Shown piece after piece: positions 60,278 to 64,000 of a stretch of 64,000 nt of DNA. The translations under genes and the position numbers were made by a program. The stretch is from Bacillus tuaregi (GTDB lineage: Bacteria; Bacillota; Bacilli; Bacillales; Cytobacillaceae). The notes below the pieces were generated by a model that saw nothing but the letters and a program-made list of their open reading frames with translations, had not been told where the DNA came from and did no database searches. The number at the start of each line of letters is the position of its first letter. Position 1 is the first letter of the stretch. The stretch spans positions 1,409,051 through 1,473,050 of the forward strand of contig NZ_LT629731.1 in assembly GCF_900104575.1 (NCBI RefSeq), read 5' to 3'.

Positions 60278-60349
60278 GCGATTTTTTAAAGGTCGTTTAC
60301 CCGAGAGAGCTCAGGTAATTCGGACCCAAATTCAACGGGTGAATTTGAT
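60278..60349 (+). repeat. Structured repeat element, tail-only copy 6
   Basis: Only the 3' module is present: GCGATTTTTTAAAGG, hairpin TTTACCCGAGAGAGCTCAGGTAA, and last hairpin AAATTCA-ACGG-GTGAATTT followed by GAT. The C-G pair of other copies is an A-T pair here, a compensatory change. Confidence 0.88.
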
Positions 60350-60419
60350 TAGAAGGATATGAATTACCAAATCATTAAGTAGGTTATTTTAGAATAGGAT
60401 ATGTATGTGGATCATTATT

Positions 60420-60463
60420 AGCCTCATTCCCCGCTATAAGAAGGGGGAAGGGGCTTTTTTTCT
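60420..60463 (+). terminator. Terminator
   Basis: AGCCTCATTCCCC / GGGGGAAGGGGCT stem followed by TTTTTTT. Probably ends the transcript crossing the RHH gene and repeat. The region 60464-60789 otherwise shows only AT-rich upstream sequence of the next gene. Confidence 0.8.
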
Positions 60464-60789
60464 CTTCCATGCTTTGTATCAGGTAAATGCTAGGTCAACG
60501 GATAGTAATATTTTGGGGAATTAAGATTTTATACTAGGACTGAGTGTATGAAATTATTCGTTTTACATTATTATGTTGATAAATTAGTAATCAATATTTT
60601 ATTTATCTATTGATGTTAGTAATTATCAGCGTTTCTTGTTTATGTTCTTTATAGTACATGATTTTATCTTTAATATGAAATTTTTACCTATGCATCAAAT
60701 TGTGCTGGTCATTGTACGTTTCTTTTTACTATTATCAATTTATACAAATTCTGAAAGAAGACAGATATGCCATAGAGGAGGAAAATCGA

Positions 60790-61776
60790 ATGACAGAACC
60801 TTATAATAGAATGCCCCTTGAAGAGCTAGAAAGACTGCAGGAAGAATGGGTATACAGAGATGAATCAGAGGAAGATCCGGATTATCGGCAGGAGTGGGTG
60901 GCAGAAGGAATTGAGATTCACAAAGCACTGGTAGAGAGAAGAATAAGCGACGACAAAAAGGCGATGTATTTTCGAACGCTGGCTGAACTTTATTTAGAAT
61001 ACGGCCGTTCAGAGAAGATGATTCAGGGAAACCACCGTACGGCCTTTCGTTATTTGCAAAGGGCAGCCAGGGCGCGTCCTGAAAAGGGAGATACCTTTTA
61101 TCATTTAGCCTTTTTAGCGGAAAAAATGACCTGGGGAAGAGAAAAATGGGAGTCTGCTGCCTTTTATGCCAAAGAGGCGATGGAAAGGGGAGTAGATCAT
61201 GATAAAAAGATCAAAATCCTGTGCTTGCTTGGCAAAGCGTATGCTGAATTAGGTTTCACCAATGATGCAGCCGAATGCTTTAACCAATCGAAGCGTCTCG
61301 ATCGTGAGGATGAGTATGCTCGTTTTCGCGCCTCCTATAGTAAAAAAACAAAGGATTCCTCAACATTTGTTCGCTTAAAAGGTTCAGGTGCTCCGAGGAG
61401 TAAGAGAGCAGAACAGGAGGCTCTCTTGGAAAAAAGCCGGCAAGGTACATGCTTCGTTCTCGAAACGAATCGTCATGGGTCCATCCTTCATGGCAATGAT
61501 GCGTCGATGCCGTTAAATCCTCGTCAGGCAGAGTTCATTAAGTTATTTTTCGAGTGGAAAGAGGGCTTGGACAAATACGATATCATCAACCATACCATGA
61601 GTATACGGAGTCGCAGCCCGGAAGCGGTGAAAGCGCAAATCTCGCGTTTGCGATCGGAAATCAAAAGAGGGCTCGAGGTGGATGGGAAGGAACTGATTCA
61701 AACCGTCGGTGTAAGGGACGAACAAAAATACATGTGGAATCCAGCGCTGGAGTGCCATCTTCTTGAAAAGGTATAG
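60790..61776 (+). CDS. TPR protein with C-terminal winged-helix-like region
   Basis: A 328-aa soluble protein. Tetratricopeptide-like repeats occupy ~45-200 (AMYFRTLAELYLEYGRSEKM, GDTFYHLAFLAEKMTWGREKWESAAFYAKEAM, IKILCLLGKAYAELGFTNDAAECFNQSKRL). The C-terminal ~80 residues (LNPRQAEFIKLFFEWKEGLDKYDIINHTMSIRSRSPEAVKAQISRLRSEIKRGLEVDGKELIQTVGVRDEQKY) resemble an OmpR-type winged helix. It may be a regulator. GAGGAGG precedes ATG at 60790. Confidence 0.72.
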   Translation: MTEPYNRMPLEELERLQEEWVYRDESEEDPDYRQEWVAEGIEIHKALVERRISDDKKAMYFRTLAELYLEYGRSEKMIQGNHRTAFRYLQRAARARPEKGDTFYHLAFLAEKMTWGREKWESAAFYAKEAMERGVDHDKKIKILCLLGKAYAELGFTNDAAECFNQSKRLDREDEYARFRASYSKKTKDSSTFVRLKGSGAPRSKRAEQEALLEKSRQGTCFVLETNRHGSILHGNDASMPLNPRQAEFIKLFFEWKEGLDKYDIINHTMSIRSRSPEAVKAQISRLRSEIKRGLEVDGKELIQTVGVRDEQKYMWNPALECHLLEKV

Positions 61777-61865
61777 GTTTCCATCGGTTACATGCTTCGT
61801 AACCCGAGATTGATATATTAGGTTCAACAAAGAAAACAAACACCAATCTCAAGGGGGACGAAAAT

Positions 61866-62663
61866 ATGAAACCATCACTTTATGTATTAATGGAAACAAA
61901 GACAGGTACAGAAAAGCTGGCAGAGGCTCTGCTGTTAAGAGGCTTTCCAGTGGAAGTCAAACAGGATTTTATTACGTTACGAAATGGCAGCACGCACGAT
62001 TATGCCCAACTGAAAAGCTTTCTTGAAACGTTGAACATTCCCGTATTCTGGAATGGCGGTCAATTTCAATTGCTAACCAATCGCTTTCCATTACAGATGA
62101 TGAAAAAAATCATTGAATTTCGCGGACGTGAGCATAGGATTCATATGGAAGGCTATCATTTTAAATGGAGAAGCTTCGTCAATCGCCGTTACGGCATTCG
62201 CACAAACACAACAGATCTTTGCCCATACACGGCCATCATGGTCAAAGCGTTAAATGAAGCGGGGATTGTCACGCTATCTGGCTGTAATGGTCATAGCCAC
62301 CACAGTCCAAACTTTAAACTATCAGGCATCTACCATGGCATCTGGTTCTCCCTCATCCAGCAGCAATATATGAAGGATCTATCCCTCCATTATCAGTGGA
62401 AGGTCGAATATACTCGCGGAGCAACCCAATCAGCCATCCTTGCGAATAAACCATCGGATGAAAGATGGGAAATGAAAAAAGTGTTAGCCGATTGCTTTCA
62501 AATGGCGAATGTCTTATTCACTCATGCAGGGGAGATTCGCGACTGGAAGGCACAGAGCTTTAAACGGAGTATGAAGCAGTTTGTTGAACCGTTGCGGGAG
62601 AGCGGGGATGTCGCTGGGGTTTATGATTGGATGAGGGGTGTGGCTGGAGTCGGGAAGAGGTAG
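61866..62663 (+). CDS. Hypothetical protein with Cys/His cluster, 265 aa
   Basis: No family recognised. The centre contains DLCPYTAIMVKALNEAGIVTLSGCNGHSHHSPNFKLSG, a dense Cys/His group that looks like a metal site. The N-terminal 70 residues form a small alpha/beta unit (YVLMETKTGTEKLAEALLLRGFPVEVKQDFITLRNG). AAGGGGGACGAAAAT precedes the ATG. It follows the TPR gene by 89 bp and may be expressed with it. Confidence 0.65.
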   Translation: MKPSLYVLMETKTGTEKLAEALLLRGFPVEVKQDFITLRNGSTHDYAQLKSFLETLNIPVFWNGGQFQLLTNRFPLQMMKKIIEFRGREHRIHMEGYHFKWRSFVNRRYGIRTNTTDLCPYTAIMVKALNEAGIVTLSGCNGHSHHSPNFKLSGIYHGIWFSLIQQQYMKDLSLHYQWKVEYTRGATQSAILANKPSDERWEMKKVLADCFQMANVLFTHAGEIRDWKAQSFKRSMKQFVEPLRESGDVAGVYDWMRGVAGVGKR

Positions 62664-62759
62664 GGGGGAGGGATTTCATTTTGTAAATGGAGGTTATTTG
62701 AGTTTTGAGATATAAAGCTATAATATGAATATAGTTTAATTTTTGTAATGGAGGACGTA

Positions 62760-63161
62760 ATGAAGAAAGAAATTTTTGTTGTAGGAGCAGTAATCATTGA
62801 AAATGGGAAAATTTTATGTGCTCAAAGAGGCCCAGATAAGTCTTTGCCTCTTAAATGGGAGTTTCCTGGTGGGAAAATTGAGAAAGGGGAAACGCCACAA
62901 GAAGCATTATTACGTGAAATTAAGGAAGAAATGCATTGTGAAATAGAGATAGGAGAACAAGTCGAGTATACAGTTTATGATTATGATTTTGGAGTTGTCC
63001 ATTTAACTACATTTATCTGTAAACTGATTGAAGGGGTACCTGTTCTAACTGAACACGCTTCTATAAAATGGATGTCGCCAAGTGAGCTAATAACATTAGA
63101 TTGGGCACCTGCAGATGTGCCAGCTATTGGAAAGTTAGCAGAGATGTCTTTCGTTGGTTAA
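62760..63161 (+). CDS. Nudix hydrolase, MutT/CTP pyrophosphohydrolase-like
   Basis: A 133-aa protein with an intact Nudix box GGKIEKGETPQEALLREIKEEMHCEI. The N-terminal VVGAVIIENGKILCAQRGPDKSLPLKWEFPGG matches MutT-like (deoxy)nucleoside triphosphate pyrophosphohydrolases. It would hydrolyse oxidised or non-canonical NTPs. ATGGAGGACGTA precedes ATG at 62760. It lies 122 bp upstream of the PLD-domain gene. Confidence 0.9.
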   Translation: MKKEIFVVGAVIIENGKILCAQRGPDKSLPLKWEFPGGKIEKGETPQEALLREIKEEMHCEIEIGEQVEYTVYDYDFGVVHLTTFICKLIEGVPVLTEHASIKWMSPSELITLDWAPADVPAIGKLAEMSFVG

Positions 63162-63171
63162 TTTTTTAATA

Positions 63172-63210
63172 ATCAGCTGTTCACTATATGTTTGTGGACG
63201 GCTTTTTTGT
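63172..63210 (+). terminator. Probable terminator after the Nudix gene
   Basis: Imperfect stem AGCTGTTCAC / GTGGACGGCT followed by TTTTTTG. Confidence 0.6.
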
Positions 63211-63283
63211 TTTTTCATATATTGAACTTTACGTAAAGTATCATTACAATTATAACTAATAAGTGGAAATGAATGGTGATTAT

Positions 63284-64000
63284 ATGGGAGAATTTATTCG
63301 TAATTTAGAAGAATCATTACGTAAAGGCTTTATTGATCATAAGCATTTAATTAATGGAAATTATAAACCAAAACTATTAGTAAATCATGCAAAAGAAAAT
63401 AAAACAGTTCTAACTCCGCTATTAGATGAACTGGAAAAATGTAAATCATTTATTTTTTCCGTTGCGTTTATAACGGAAGGTGGCCTAGCAACCCTTAAAT
63501 CACATTTTCTTGATCTGAAAAATAAAGGAATTAAAGGACGTATTTTAACATCGACATTTTTAAACTTCAATCAACCAAAAGTATTTAAAGAACTAATGAA
63601 GATTCAAAATGTTGAAGTTAGACTAACGGACTTAAAAGGGTTTCATTCAAAGGGATATATTTTTGAAAATGATAATTATTACTCATTAATTGTTGGGAGT
63701 TCTAATTTAACTGCACATGCACTAAAGGTAAACTATGAATGGAATGTAAAATTAACTTCACATGAAAACGGAGAAATCGTTCATCACTTTAAAAATCAAT
63801 TTGAAGATGTTTGGCGAGAATCTAAAGTTTTAACGGAGTCCTGGATATCCAACTATGAAAAAAATTATACTCAAGTAATTAGTCAGAAAGAAATGGACCA
63901 GGTAATTGAATTTCCTACTGAATATAGGACCAATTCAATAAAAGATTCAGTAAAAATTGTACCGAATAAAATGCAGAAAGCAGCATTACAAGAAATCCAA
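63284..64000 (+). CDS. PLD-domain protein, probably N-terminus of a DEAD/DEAH helicase (partial)
   Basis: The open frame runs off the window (239 codons visible). It begins MGEFIRNLEESLRKGFIDHK. A phospholipase D-like nuclease domain follows (SFIFSVAFITEGGLATLKSHF, LTDLKGFHSKGYIFENDNYYSLIVGSSNLTAHALKVNYEWN) with the HxK(x)nS-N catalytic pattern. The last visible residues (VKIVPNKMQKAALQEIQ) look like the Q-motif region that starts a superfamily 2 helicase. Full-length relatives are PLD-DEAD-DUF3427 proteins of ~950 aa. No strong ribosome site is seen (weak AATGGTGATTAT). Confidence 0.75.
   Translation, partial: MGEFIRNLEESLRKGFIDHKHLINGNYKPKLLVNHAKENKTVLTPLLDELEKCKSFIFSVAFITEGGLATLKSHFLDLKNKGIKGRILTSTFLNFNQPKVFKELMKIQNVEVRLTDLKGFHSKGYIFENDNYYSLIVGSSNLTAHALKVNYEWNVKLTSHENGEIVHHFKNQFEDVWRESKVLTESWISNYEKNYTQVISQKEMDQVIEFPTEYRTNSIKDSVKIVPNKMQKAALQEIQ

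Overview
The window reads as chromosomal DNA from an endospore-forming Bacillaceae member. Evidence for this is moderate-to-low GC, strong GGAGG ribosome binding sites, a spore-coat transglutaminase (Tgl), a YjcZ-type sporulation protein, FbpA, GbsR/OpuA and a YtrA-type GntR/ABC operon. A Neobacillus/Bacillus-like host is my inference. No rRNA, tRNA or CRISPR array was seen.

Layout. (1) 27-6504: an aromatic-ring catabolic operon with two Rieske oxygenase alpha/beta pairs, a cupin, a LigA/LigB extradiol dioxygenase and a NahE/PhdJ-type hydratase-aldolase. The second Rieske pair resembles salicylate 5-hydroxylase. A FadF-like Fe-S membrane oxidoreductase follows. (2) 9-34 kb: mostly ordinary Bacillus functions. 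These are tgl, yjcZ, an SLC13 permease, pirin, MFS and HD proteins, maa, a GntR-ABC operon, DUF3231, a thioesterase, gbsR divergent from opuA-ABC, MOSC, a split chromate transporter, a PAS-GGDEF cyclase and a SEC-C/TPR protein. Three very small membrane proteins lie among them. (3) 35.5-45.3 kb: a catabolic island for a hydroxypyridine-like compound. It holds two nearly identical HpaB-type flavin monooxygenases, a flavin reductase, and homologues of NicX, NicD, NicF and NicE (2,5-dihydroxypyridine to fumarate), plus an NCS1-like permease. It is headed by a MerR-type DNA-binding domain fused to an isochorismatase-like domain that has lost its catalytic Cys and Lys. This looks like a one-component sensor built from a pathway enzyme. 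(4) 47.7-52.6 kb, minus strand: a sulfur-handling cluster with two TusA-like carriers (one fused to an OsmC domain lacking both catalytic cysteines), DsrE, a MetE-core methyltransferase, an intact OsmC protein and a class V PLP enzyme. (5) 53-64 kb: a GH10 xylanase without a signal peptide, PepSY and VOC proteins, an ABC-F ribosome-protection protein behind an attenuator-like leader, GNAT, RHH and TPR regulator-like proteins, Nudix, and the start of a PLD-domain protein that is probably a helicase.

Three repeat families run through the window. The first is a ~190-bp structured element, present in five copies plus one tail-only copy, whose hairpins show compensatory changes. The second is a set of REP-like GTGCC(A/T)GGCAC palindromes at seven loci. 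The third is a ~52-bp tandem repeat at 16.45 kb with a remnant at 46.1 kb. Gene decay is visible in an Ohr C-terminal remnant, an RCC1-repeat remnant and a ZinT gene missing its N-terminal half.

All assignments come from reading the translated sequence and remembered family features. No search was run.
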